DNA from: Onchocerca lupi
Lineage: Eukaryota; Nematoda; Chromadorea; Rhabditida; Onchocercidae
Direction of reading: 5' to 3'
Length of the DNA stretch: 64,000 bases
Assembly (NCBI GenBank): GCA_028564675.1
Contig: JAOVVO010000005.1
Location: forward strand, 248,001-312,000
Each line of letters begins with the position of its first letter. Positions within the stretch are counted from its first letter, which is position 1. Positions 26,790 to 40,700 of this stretch are shown here, in pieces. The translations under genes were made by a program, and so were the position numbers. The notes under the pieces were generated by a model, which saw nothing but the letters and a program-made list of their open reading frames with translations, was not told the origin of the DNA and ran no database searches.

Positions 26790-28110
26790 ATCTTTGAATG
26801 AATTGATATTCTTATATTATAATGTATAACGCAGCTGCATATTTGAAATATGTGATGCTAAATGGGAAATTTGTCAATACCAGCGGACCAGATCATAAGT
26901 AATAATTGCATTATAAGTAATTCAATCGTTAGTTTTACCAGTGATAATAAAGGGACGGATGATAACGTGGATGACAGCAAGATTTATTCTTGATCTTCAA
27001 CTTCCACAATGCTAAACATTCATGTCTATATATTTGCGAACAATGTGTAAATTTCAAACTTTTTTGATTGAAATTTTGAAGCCGGATTACATAAAAACAC
27101 GCTATTATTTTCAGTCATAATCAGTCCCCTTTTCTCTGCATATAAAAAGAAAATTTTTAAATATTTTATCTCAATCAAAGTGTGAAATTTTGGACAAATG
27201 ACGGTTATTAGTACGAATTTTCTCTTTTAATAATATTTTAAAAGTTTTGGAATGTATCAGATGATAAAGATATTAAAAGAAGGAAAAGGAAATTGCAATA
27301 TATCAAAAGATTAAAATATCTAAAGAATATCAAAGATTAATAAATGTGAGTGTCTCTGACACTACTTAAATTGAATATTAACATCAGACCACTTCCCACA
27401 AATGAGAGATGTTTCTACTATCACTAATATAAAACAACATTAATTGAGCGCACTAAATCTGAATGATTTCGAACAAATTAGAAAACAAAACTCAACAATT
27501 ATGTATAAAAATGGCGATGTCATATGTAAAAGAATGACGCACTATGTATAAAAGAGATCAAAGGAGGATAACATTAATAATTAATTACAAAGAAGGAGTG
27601 GAACAAGTAAAAGAGATAATAAATGGCATTCCAATAACACTGTTTACGAAAAATGTTCAATGACGAAATATACGACATAAAAAATGTTTCTCTTCACTTT
27701 CACTTCTACATAATTCACGATTCAGGAATCTGTTTCTTTTCGGCAGAATTAAAGCAATATATCAGATCCATTAAAATTTGACGGACACATTGCTATATAT
27801 ACTGTATACCAAATTTAATCCAACTTTTCATATAAGAAAAAGAGAAAAAAAAGTTATTTTCAAAAACATGGCAATCATGTTAAAATTTAAAACTGTATAA
27901 TGTATGCAGATGAGACTGAAACATATAAAATTTTCATCTGTGTGAAGAAAGGAAGGAAAAAACTACTGAAAATAATTATGAATATTTCAAAAGATTTTAT
28001 CCTAAATTATTCAAAATTTCTAAGAAATAGAACGAAAGTAAAATATATAAAAATACTTGAACCGAAGCGAAGACTAAAGTACATCAATGATACAGAAATT
28101 ATGTTAAAAT
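24129..28110. other. Four-kilobase intergenic region between TRRAP 3' end and LYRM4 5' end
   Basis: Contains the LYRM4 upstream region and the TRRAP 3' flank. A strongly pyrimidine-rich + strand block (about 24190-24480; purine-rich on the LYRM4 coding strand) lies just upstream of LYRM4 and may be its promoter or leader. A T19 run (26179-26197) and a T43 run (26743-26785) follow. No gene is supported. Confidence 0.6.
26743..26785. repeat. Poly(T) homopolymer, T43
   Basis: Forty-three consecutive T on the + strand in the intergenic space between TRRAP and LYRM4. No flanking target-site duplication or retroelement sequence was seen, so it is probably a slippage tract. Confidence 0.95.
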
Positions 28111-31100
28111 TTAGAACCAAGGATGTAAACGTGGATCAAGACGTGCTAAATTTTCATCTTTGCGCGCCGTTTGCGTTAACTGGGCAACATATTCAGCCAA
28201 ACTTTCTGTTTTGTATAAATCTGAAATGTTTCTTCTTTTTTTTTTTTTTTCAAGCTGTTAACAAATTTTGTTATATGATATGGATTAAAGAATTCTATAC
28301 TTTAAAAGAAAATCAGAACATGTTATTTGAGGCATCATGTCTGAAGAGGACAGGAAGAGGGATGCTTCAAAACATAGTCCGTATAAATCAAATAAAATAA
28401 TGAAAACAAATGGAACGGTTAAAATGGTTCTCTATAAAATGAAGGAAACTAACCATTCAATCTGCTTTCTATTAATTTTCCAGCACTTCGTGCTAACTTG
28501 AAAATTTCTGCCACAGGTAGTTTTTTCTGTCGTGAGAATGAATCCCACAGAAAAAGCTGAGCATAAGTGACAATCTTCCGTGCGTGTAAACAACGAATTG
28601 TTGCGACTATTGAACAGTTATAGTGACCTGAACTTTCTAAGTGTTAACATAAAATAGTTAATTTTTGAGCGCAAAACTCGATCTTTTTTAAATATGAAAC
28701 TGATCAATAACACCGTTCTTAATTCATCCAAGAGTCAGCTGGCTAGTCTAGTGACTAATTTTTACAAAATCCAAATAATACTATTACTGAACCTTCAACA
28801 GAGAAACCCAGAAATTTATGCAAATTTGGCGACATTCGGTATGGTACTACTCGATCAACTTCAAGCTCCACTGAAATTTCACATGTAATATTGAGAAATA
28901 ATAAAATTATAACTTATGAAAAAGCGACTAAATAAACCAATTTATCACAATTATTTTGAAAGCAATTCAGTTCACAAATTCCAATGTAAGCATGAAGAAA
29001 AATGTATAAATGAAAACATTTTGAAAATGGAACATACAAGTTTGAGGCTTTAATCCAAAGAAGTAATCGACATTCATTATTTGTCCCGTCTTCATGTTTA
29101 AACAAAGACCATGCATTGTTGCCGGATTAAGATGAAGAATATACTCGCAAATGGAAAGTACGGACATGTTCAATGCGACCTATGTCGAAATTTTTGAACA
29201 AATCAATACAAATAATTTTTACTTATCGTGAGTATTAAAAGATGTTATTGAAATAGTGCTTGAATTATTTTCACTTTTGAAATTTTAGGAAAACAAGAAG
29301 CCAAGTCACGGTATTATAGATCTCAGATTAATCACTGAATTTTATTACATCTATTTATTTCCATAATATGTCAAATAACGTAATGCATCATATATATTTC
29401 AGTACCAAGCCAAACCTGCTTTCGAAGAGTATAGTAGTGTGTAGGATCTTCATAACGAGGAATGATCCATTTCGAAAGCGAATCAATCGGTAATATATTT
29501 TCCGAACTTATGTGATAAAACTCATCAAGCAATATCTGATCTGTTACATTGACGGATTCTGAGATATGATCATAAAATCTGCAAACCTGATAATTATTCA
29601 ACAAGCTTATCAAAATACTAACCTATATTTTGAAATCATTTATCAATTGTTTATTCAGCTGAAACTTTGTCGATTATATTGTGAACAAAACCATAAAATT
29701 ATTTTAAATAGTTTCGATTCTTGTCAAGAAAATTAATAGTCTTTTTTGCAGCGATGATGACAGAATTAAGGAGTTACTTGCACAAAAAAAGAAAAAAAAC
29801 AGGTAGATAGAATGGTGTAAACCAATACTGAAGAAAGCTGGCTACTATAGCGAACCTCAATAATGGGATTGAAGATTTCTGTTTGCAATGATTTTTTATT
29901 GGAATTTCTATTTCAAATAACGGAGTGTTTTTGCAAGTATTTATAAGTCAATTTCAAATTCTTTATACAGATAATTTTTTGGAAGAAAATTTTAAATTAT
30001 TTGATTTGAAAAAGGAGATTATTTGAAAATTATTTGATTTTAACGAGTTTTAATTGTTGAACATTTTTAATTGCAGCAAAAAGACTCACTTCTCGATCAG
30101 TTTAGCTGAGGAAGATATATCGGTTTTGTTTCTTAAAATTGAATTTAAAATTTCTTCAAATGTGTAAAGAGAATTCATTTTATTAGTGCATTCCAACAAT
30201 GACATGTTACCAAAGTATGCGAAATGCGGCACTGCTAACTGTAAGAATCGTCGACATGTTTCCTAAAAAATTACATCAGTAATTGGTACATGATTTATTT
30301 TTTAAATTAAATAGAATGGTTGAGTAGCATGAAATCTTTAGTAAAATAGTTGAGTAGCATGAAATCTTTTCTAATCAGTCTAGAGCATTAAAAGATGATC
30401 CTAAAAAAAAGAAAGAATTTGAATAGAAGAAACAAAATAAAGTTATAAGTAAAAGTAGTAAAATAAATTACATAAAAAGTAAAACAATACTAGAAGTGAT
30501 CACATTAATCCGAAAAACTTGACCTTCTCCTTCGTGAGAAAATGATTGATCAAAGCGAAAAGCTGGTGTATTCCAGAAGCTTCTCGATTTGTATCGTAGT
30601 GTTTAGTTAAATAGTAACAGTACACCTGAAAAAACGTTACACTGTTTTTGTTTTCTTCATTTATGTTGGACGAAATGAAAAAATGAGTATTTAATACAAT
30701 CAGTCAAAAAAGAAAAATAACAGATCAAAATATGTTTTTCTGCCCAGTCAAAATTTCTTGCGACTAGAATTTTTCCTCTTGATCTCTAACGATATTCATT
30801 TAGATTATTAATTTTTAAATCTAATTAAAACAAAAACACACTCTCCCACTCAGTGTACGAATAGAAATACGACGTGTAATAACATCAGCTCTTCGTATTA
30901 CAAAATAGTAGGGCATGAAGCGATAGATAATTGCCGAAAATTCTTTGCTCTAAAAACAAAAATCATAAACATAATAGATTAAGCAGTTTACAAGAGTTTA
31001 AAAAATCCAAAACATAACAATAAAACCAAACAAGTGGTTTAGTTCTTCGTTAAATTATATTCAATCTTTTATCTCATAAAACAAAGTTTGGCAAAGATAA

Positions 31101-31672
31101 AAAATTTGAAAAAAGATATACCTTTGTTGCATAGTGTCTACTGAAAATTTCAACATTTGCAACTTTAGATGAATAAGATGCCAAAATATGACTGACGTTT
31201 CGTATTAACTTTTTACTGAAAAAGAAAATTAAAATTATAAAGAAATTAAATATTTTCCAGAATATCTCCTCTCATCTATCATTAATATTCATATGTGTCA
31301 CAATGTTAAATAAGAATTCTTGATCAGATATTTCTGAATTACGAATAAGCTAAGCCTCTTTTTTTTTTCATACTTCAAAAATTTGTCACAGATAAATGTT
31401 AATGTTTTTCATCATATTCCATGGTTGGAAAAAATTGGTATTTTTGTTTTCCGACTATTTTCGTTGCAGCTATTCTATTTAAATGCAGCATTTTATTGAT
31501 AGGACGATAAATTTTAAAGGTGAAGACAAAGTAACCTCGGTAATTTATCGAATTTTACAGCCAGCAGTGATGACCATTTCACAATAATATTCAATAAATT
31601 TATTAACTTATCATTTCTTCCCTTTTGAATATCGAAATCAGATTCCATGTCTTGCGCACATTTTTTTATATC
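28111..31672 (-). other. TRRAP: TRRAP exons 73-82 (residues 3512-3937, pseudokinase and FATC)
   Basis: Exons: 31536-31672, 31122-31215, 30842-30949, 30524-30625, 30090-30262, 29416-29578, 29038-29179, 28793-28870, 28454-28627, 28111-28220. This is a PI3K-like fold with a degenerate active site. The usual catalytic loop (GDRHxxN in active relatives) is replaced around LHLNPATMHGL, and the DFG position reads DYF (Asp ~3808). The last exon gives the FATC tail LDPRLHPWF and a TAA. The exon 78 acceptor is the second AG (GTTTGCAG), which keeps frame. Exon 73 follows a 52-base T run. Confidence 0.93.
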
Positions 31673-31675
31673 CTG

Positions 31676-31728
<53 letters not shown>

Positions 31729-34700
31729 AAATAAACAAAAAATACAATTCTTCGAAACGTGGGATTTCCGAAACAGTTGAATTTCTCGAAAATGGAAAGT
31801 AATGGGCTTTAATGCCTTTCTCTCGCCTTTTTCTTTACCAATAAATATATGGTCTGAGAGATTCTTTCTATTTTCCATAAGTGGATTCGACTACTGAAAA
31901 AATAACCAGGGATTCAATACTTATTTCAAAGAGAAAACGTAACGAAATACCTCACTGATTTCTTTAAAACAAGTGAAATCATTCAGCGAACATCGCCAGT
32001 TTCTGATTTCCATAAGAAATTTTTCGGGGATCAAAAGAGATGTTAAACAGTCGAGATTTTTATAAGCAAATCTATAATTCAGCATACTGGTTTTTAATAA
32101 AATTACACTGTAGTTATTGTTATTTATTTTCATTAAAATCAGATTCAAACAAAATTAAAAAATATATAGATATTTAATGGAATCTAATTAATCGAATGAG
32201 CAATTAACAAATTTTAAATTAAATGTTCCAAAAATAATTTGAATTCAAATGAAATCTTCTAAATATAGATCTTTTCGTTCTATCCGCTGAAAATTACAAG
32301 TATTCTAATGAGAAATTACCCAAATAACCGGTGCTTCAGGTGATTCACTTTATGCAATGTGTGTTCCAACCAATGCTCTTTCACACTATTTAGTTCAAAC
32401 AACAAACGACAAAGAGATGATATTTCGACAGGTCGGCTTTGACATAACTTTCTAATTATATTACGAAACAAATTCTGCGAAGTGACTGGATTATCTTGAT
32501 CGTTTTTCAAAGGATCAAGAGCTGAAAACATGCATACAAAAGACAAGAAAAAAAAACATATTTTCCTATGCTTCAATATTATTAATCACAAAATATCGAA
32601 ATTATTAGTGAAATACTAAATGTAATCTATAGGTCGATGTTTTAATACAACATTACTGATAAAAAGAACTTTATTTCTTTTCACCATCCTACTTCAGAAA
32701 TTCAACCAGGATTCTTGCCATAATTAACGTTTAATATTTCATAATGTTAATTCCATAAGTCAATAAATAAATATCAAGTCGTTATCTACGATCAAATCTA
32801 TGGAAATTAGTAAATATAACCTGTAGAAACATTTTCAAGAATAAAGTCAAGCGGTTGTGAAGCAGCAATAGAATAGAAAACTTGTTGTTCGCTTAATTCT
32901 CCAATATGTGAAATGATACGAGCAACGGCTACTGATGGACGGATTTGTAATTCAGCAACCAATTGGGGTAACCTTGAATTGACTTGTGTTTTTCAAAATT
33001 TTCAAAAACATCCAAAATGACTACAGTTTCCTTGACACTTCATCAAAGTGTAAGAGTGATAACGCTTGGATACAATAAAACGAATTCCATAAGCTTCAAA
33101 TAAGCCGAAAACAACACTACTAAATCTGGATTATACAGTCTTAACTATGATAGGATGATATTAGACATCTCTCAAAAGATATTATCAAGCACATATATTA
33201 TTCACTAATAGAAAAACTCAGGTAAAGAATTCTGCCAAATTTGATTATTGGATCGAGGAAAAATTCGGATCAAAATAATAAGAATAGTCTAGAACTGAAA
33301 TTTCAATCCACTGGAATATAATCTGAATAAAAAATTCTCATAAACGCAAAAAACAGTATTTTTGAAAATTTTTGAGATGAACTACCAAGGTAGCCAGTTG
33401 TTTGCCGGTATACCAGTGCCATACTTTTCCAACTTTGCGTCTACTTCCTTTTCAGCTCTACTTCCATAAACTGATAATTTCTAAATAAAAGTAAGTATAT
33501 CGAGACTGATCGATATCTATTTAAAATTAATAGACTGCTAATCATAAAGAAGAAAGAATTATTTCTATTTATTTAATTTTGAAATGATAAAAACAACCAG
33601 TCGACAACAGACTTTCATAAGCCACAATACTCGCGCAACATATTTCCGTGCTCTCAATTCATTTTCCATTCTGGCACCTTCCATTATTCCAATTAAAGCT
33701 TCCATTCCTACATTTAATGCAGCTTCCTCTGTGCTAAATAGATCATTGTGACTAATATGAAATACCAAAAAAGGAGGACTAATTAGAAAAGAAAAAAAAA
33801 AAAAACTGGTGAGTGAGATATAACATAAAAGTACTCTGATACTTCGTAAGTTATGCTCTTCGAATTGCCTACTGATCCAGACTTAGCAGCCATTTTTCTT
33901 ACTAGTAATAATTTCCATGAGTTTCTATCTCAATTTCGAGATAGAAACCAAAGAATTCAAGAAATTAGATACTTTTCAGCATCCAATCGGCTTTCAAGGA
34001 AGTCAGCCCAATGCAACCATACAGAATTTCCACCAGCAACATTTTCGTGCAGTAAAGCTGCAGTTTTAAACGAATGACTTGCATCTTCATATCTGAAGTT
34101 TGAAAAATAAGTAAGTCTTGTTTGGAAATTGATTCAAATAACAAATAAAAACATCATAAATTCTAGAAAATTCTCATCCATACAATCCAATCAATAATAA
34201 AATTGATAATAATGAAATTCATCAGCAAAATTTTACGGATCCATTACTCATTATTCCAAAGAGAATTATATTGTGATTGAAAATGAAAAACATCAAATAA
34301 TCATCAAAGAAAACTTTCCAAAAAAAAAGAAAAAAAAACTTACTTTTCTAATTCCGCTAAAATCTTTCCACGCAAAGAATAAAGTTTGGCGATATTTTCT
34401 TTAGTGAAAGTATTAATGCTTGTCTTCTGTACAACAGCGAATGCTTCCATTAATGCACCGTGTTTTTGTTCTTCTGTCAAGTTAGGTATAAATGCCCGTT
34501 GCACCAAACATTTCAAAAGTTCTCTCAGAGAAAAATAAGCGTCCATTGCTGGTAAAGCTGATAGAGTATGTATCCTTAATTTTTTTAATTTTCGATTAGA
34601 ATTGAAAACTGAATTTCACTGAAGTTTAGATTTTATAATTATTTCATAAATAAGAAAAAAGAAAATATCAATTACCGCACAAAAGCTTTTAAATCCCAAC

Positions 34701-37700
34701 AAAAAAAAAAAAAAAAAAAGAAAAAAAGTAATTTGGTGAGCTAATATAAAAACATTGAAAAAATATTGAATATTAAAATAGAACCGAAATTTCAAAGGTT
34801 GCATACCTGCTTATTCTATCAATAGCAACATTTATGAGTCCAGCTTTCCGAGCAGCATGCGCTATCATTAGCTGCGAATTTGCCGCTGAATAAACAGGAA
34901 GTAAACCTTGTTGCAACTGACTCGGTTGGTTCTAGAACAAACTTTTCAAGATATTCAAATTGTTTCTTTGATGCTCATATTGCAGTATAATCTAAAAATA
35001 CTGTCTTTTTTCTAATTCCTTCTTTTCTTCCACTATTTTATTCTCATTCTTCTTTCAATTTTTTTCTGTATCTTTGCCTTATTTTTTTATTTCTTTTATA
35101 TTCTTGTTAACTTTTTTAAATATCCCATTTTTTTTCCTTTTTTTTTTTTTTTGCTTGAACTATATGTTTTTTTTTCCTGAACTATGTTTTGTTAAACAAT
35201 GGTTTCTAATTTAGTTTTCCTACTTCTATTACTTTTTTCCTAAGTATTTACTGTTAAATTGACTTAAATTTATTTTTTAGTTAGGTATTTTATGTTTGTT
35301 TTTTCATTATTTTTTTATTTTATTATTTCTTATTCTAATCAAATTTATTGATATTAAAAAAAAAAGTGTGGACGATCAAGGCCAAAATATATTTCTTTTT
35401 TCGTTAGCCACAATTTATTTTCATCATTTTTTGGTTCTATCATATCAAATTGTCTTCACATTAAAATATCATTCATATGATCCGTTAAATATTTCGGATC
35501 AGACTTCTAAAAATCCATTGTAAGTATCTTAAATGAAGCTTAAAAGTTGAGCTATTCTAATAAACAAAAACAAAAAAGCAATCAAATGACAAGAGGAAAA
35601 GTAAGGACGAAGGAAGAAAGGAGAAAAGAAAAAAGGGATAGAATGATTATTACTGCCAACATTAAGTATTGAGGTATAAAGTTTTTATGTCTCACTATAA
35701 TTAACGAAAGGAAGTAATAAACTAATAATCCAGGATGAGGAAAACGGATGAAGATAAAGGACAAATAATACCACCAACAACACTACATGCAGTCTATAAT
35801 ATTCCAACACGACTTATCAGATATTTCAAACTGAATTTAGGAGTCGCGAGATTTAGTTTCTGAATTCAAATTCTATCTAAGACCCAAGAATTCATCCATC
35901 TACTCTATAATCAACTATTATTATCAATAAAGCATCTCTTCTGCTTAGTCTACTCATGATTTAGGCCTAGAGTTCTCATATAGCAGCTAATAATTCGCAA
36001 ATAATATACAGCTGAAGCAAATGAATAAAAGAACAAGAGGATATTACTACTGGTATAATCACTCTATAATTCACTAATTGTCTTGGAATTGTAGAGTCAA
36101 TCTCTATCATTTGATCGAATTTACAACAGAAATCTATAGTCAGAAAATATTCTCATGGACTCCTCTTATCACTATTATCACTACTGTTGTTATTGCTACC
36201 GCGATTTTTTTTGTTTTCCTTTACTTCACTTTAAATTATTTATGTCCCTTCATCCAATTTTCAATGCTCTATTTATTCATAATTATGATTTATTTCTCCT
36301 TTTATGTAAAGATATCATATTTCTTGTATCTTCGAAATTTATTATTTGAAATTCGTTTTTTTTTTTCTGGATTCGGAATTATTCAAAGAAAAGAAAAACA
36401 GAGTTGGGGAATACATGTTTGAAAAATAATATAGAAGAAAGTAAAGAACAAACCCCTTCCATCTGCTGAAGAAGCTTAATGGCAGTATTATAATGATGAA
36501 TGCGCCATTGATGAATATCAGTCCAAAATGATAACGGATCTGATAAAGCATAGGATCGGCTCCTGGAAACTCAGTATGAATAAAAGTTCAATTACTATGT
36601 GTTATTTATTTTAATACATTATACTTAATCACCAACAACAAATTTCAAACTTTTTAAAACCATGATGTATTTGATGATGTTGAGATGTCCAAAAAATAAC
36701 TATGTTAAACAGCTTTGCACTGGGTTAATATCAACAAGTTATATTTCCGCTTAGCTCACTTTTTCAAGGAAAATCCTACGTTCCACATAATTGCGAAATG
36801 TCATAACCTAATACCTTCTTATTTTTATACTTTTTATCACGATCGCTTCTTTCGTTTTAGCTAACATCATGTATCACTTTTATAGATCATTTTTAATATG
36901 GCAGTATTAAAGAGATACAATCATTATTAAATCAAATATCTGGATTTTCACAATATCATCGACTAACCTCCATGCTTTTACTACCGATTTAACATCGCCA
37001 ACTGGATTTGACGGTAATGACACTTGACCACTAACTTCCGGATGATTAGTAAGTACACTGGCTTCCTGAATTTCCTGAATAAGATTTGCAGCCTGAAAAA
37101 TGAGAGCACATTCCTTTTTACCAAATTAGCACTTTAGATATGTAGGAATCATTTTGAATTAGAAGAAAATAATTTGCAATTCATATAAATGATATAAGAA
37201 TTGATATGATTAGTTAAAATAAGTATTAGAATAGTAACTGATATATGACCAATGCTAAACAAAATTAAATAAAATTTGTTTGTTCCGAACTCAGATCGAA
37301 ACTGCAGTCAATTTATAATTATCATTCTTTGATTGACCATCAATGGAAGAAAAATACTGGATAACGATGATTACCTGAAGTATGCTGACATGGCTTAAAG
37401 AAATAATGTCCGGTAATCGTTTCCATTCTGTAATCAAATCATCTCTTGCAGCTTCCAGTTCTCTGCTAATTCGAACATGCAGTAACTCTGTAGCTCTATC
37501 TTCCTGCATTGGGTGATGATTCTACAATAAAAGAAAGTGTGATAGGATCGAATCTGTAGAAGAAAAGTTGGAAATATGAACAATGCAAACTTTAATGAGT
37601 CAAGCATGTATACTGCACCTGGAAAAGTTCCTCTTTCAATAAAATTAATGAACTGAAACGGATCCTCAAATCCGTAATTCTTTTCGATTCTATTTTACAG

Positions 37701-40700
37701 TTATTCAGTACATTTTTAGGTGAATAAAATAACTTCACTGCATTCAGTGTGATGTTACTCTTACTTAGTAGATGAAGATATGAAAAAAAGAAAAAAAAGT
37801 TTAGCATCAGCCTGTCAAAAAAAACTCATGATGTCAGTCGTAACAAAAATTTAATTTATTAACAACCAAATATTAAATCAATAGAATAATGTTCTAAATT
37901 ACTTAGTAAATAAAATGTACAAAAAACAACCAATATTTTTTCATCAAAACACTTTCGAAAGTGAGATGCTATTGAAATTAAATACAAAAAATAATTAATA
38001 TTAGCTATTTTTATCCCTCAACTAATATTCAAAACTGCCCGAAATATAAGGGCGTAGCAAAATTAAGAAACATCAAAACTCCAAAAGTGAAATGATATAT
38101 CAGCAAACATCATTTTTACTGAAGTAAATACTAACCATGAGCATGGCTTTATAAAGATAATATTTGTAGTACAAATCTGGTTGTGTGCAACCTTCCAACT
38201 GAGAAAGAGTAACTCGAAGTAAATTCCAGTCATTAAGATGCCAAGCTGCATCCGCAACAATACCAAGACCACAAACGGCAGGTGTATTACCGAACTGTAA
38301 TAAAGCGTTCCATTCACCAAGTTCACGCTCGCAACTGAAAATTCATAAGTCCTATTAATAAATTTGAGAAATTGTAGTAAATTTAATTATAATAAGTAAA
38401 ATTTAATTTAACTATATTCAATACAGTTGCAGCAGAAAGCATCACGCAATGATGAGTCTAAATGCAAGGCACGAACAATCACCGGCATGAGATGCTTACG
38501 ATCAAATTTGTTGACAATTTCATTGATTCATTATATATTCCACGGAAATTACAGGAAGCGTATTTATCAAAAAATTTTCAATTAATAGTATAAGGTAAAT
38601 AATTCGTATGGGAGATATGTGCTAGCAATACTGACAGTAAATAAGCTGAATTCGTGAGCAGTGATCAAATTTTTAATCTTTTCAAACCAAATGTAAGCTT
38701 CTGATGAAAGGAAGCAATGGCTTAGTTATTAGTTATCTAAGTTTTATTTAATGATTGATTTTCCAACTGAAGTGACAACTGCAGTAATCAAAACACGCTT
38801 AGACTAATATAAAAATCTTAAACATCAAAATTTATTTAAAATTTAGGACTTTTTGTGTGATTTAGGACTTTTTGCTGTGCAATGAAATATTACCAACTCA
38901 TGCATTCATAGAATTTATCGTTTAGTTACCGGGTGTTTTAAAAATTGTAAAACTAACTCGGCCCATAATTTATGCCATTCACGTAGCTCAAATCCAAGTG
39001 CAGGAGTTACGTCTAATTGCTTACTAGTACCAGTAGGAGCAACTACACGATCACTGATGGCTTCAATCGACTTCCTTAAAGTCTCTTCTGCTCGTACAAA
39101 ATCACCTGAAAAGTTTTATCAATATACAAAAGAAAGGAAAATTTTTATAAATCAATTATGGAGAGTATCAAAAATTATCAAATTAAAACACTAAATATCC
39201 AATCACGGAAGCAGCAGTAAGATTTTTTGAACTATTTCATCATTAATAGGAGAACATGATATATATAATATAAAATAGGATGATACAAAAACTTTCAAGA
39301 CAAGACTCTAACTGATGCTGATTAAACCAGTTTCCTTTATCCTTTCTGTCCTTAACGAGCAAATATGGGAATCATATTTTCTGAAGTTTCTAAAGATAAG
39401 TCTCATCATAATATTGAATGTCTCAATCTCTACAAAAATTGTGCGGCAATGCGATAGTCGGAAAGGACTTTGTATGAATAACATCAATGCAGCTTAGAAA
39501 TCCAAACCTTCGTTGAAATATTCAATGGCTTTCGAGGTTTCTTTAAAATAAGCACGACGCTTCCAAATTGCCTGGTATTGGTCAAATTCGGATAATTTGG
39601 AATATAAGAGAATCAAGTTATTCAGCGTTATCTAAATTAAATAGAAAGAATAAAACAATGGATTGCAAAAAAAAGTTTTCATTCGCGAAAAGGCAAGAAA
39701 AAAAACTTTTAAATTACATACTAATTGCATATCTGTAAGTGCCGGTTGTGAAATTTGCAACAATAATGGATTATTCGTGAATGCCGGAATTTTCGCTGCC
39801 TCTTCTTCAAGCATCATTAATCCACGGTGCCATGCATGATGCCTCATTGAAATATACTATAAAAATGATACAAAAAATTGTGCAATGTGTGTTTTTAGAA
39901 TCTTTCATTCAAAGTTAAATGTTGAATCTAAACAGTTAATGGTCTCGCATCATGATGAAAATAACTTTCAAAGAGGAATTTTATGCAAGTTCATTTACTT
40001 ATTTTTTATTATCCTAGCCGATCCAAAAAAAACCCGAAATTTCAGCCGTTTGCATTAGAAGCATGAATAAGAGAACGATCTTAATTTTCTTAATTTTCTG
40101 TTTAAAGAAGTTTGGTTTTTCGAAAATGCTGTTTCTCAAACTTTTTTTAAATCATATACATATACCATAAGTACACTTGGATGAATTGAAATTGACGGTC
40201 GACAGTGACAAACAGCTTCCAGAAAAGTAGCAATTGCTGAATGTGGTAAATCTCTTTGTACAAGATGACATCCAGAAGAGAAAAACGGTATCATTTCAGC
40301 GATAAGGATAGCTCGTTTGAATTCTTGTAAGCTTGACCATAATGATGAGAACAATTTTATCCAAATTTTTGATGCTAAGTCATTACCTGTAATCCATGCC
40401 TTATTTGGAAAGCTTAATTAATGAAATCAACTGCGATCATTTTGAAAAGCGGTCAAAACATGACTGAGTAAATTATTCAACTGCATCCTAAAGAGTCTTT
40501 ACAGCGGGGAAGAATGCTACAGCATCAGCAATGAACTCAAAAAATGTTTTAAAAAATTCTGATGGGAAAGAATTTTAAAAGCAAAAAATTCAGAAGAACA
40601 ATTAAAAATCAACATACTACTATGAACAAGTTCCAAATAACTCGGAAGAATATCAGTGATCTGAAATTTGGCAGCCATTTCGAACAACTGGACCTGTTGT

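Noticed and set aside
27900..28400. 166-residue open frame on the + strand
   Set aside because: It is antisense to the last TRRAP exon (28111-28220), whose - strand translation is a clear FATC tail; the rest of the frame is low-complexity AT sequence.
36078..36422. Hydrophobic 114-residue + strand frame in the largest TRRAP intron
   Set aside because: It has no ATG at its start, and its membrane-like composition is what T-rich intron sequence produces by chance.
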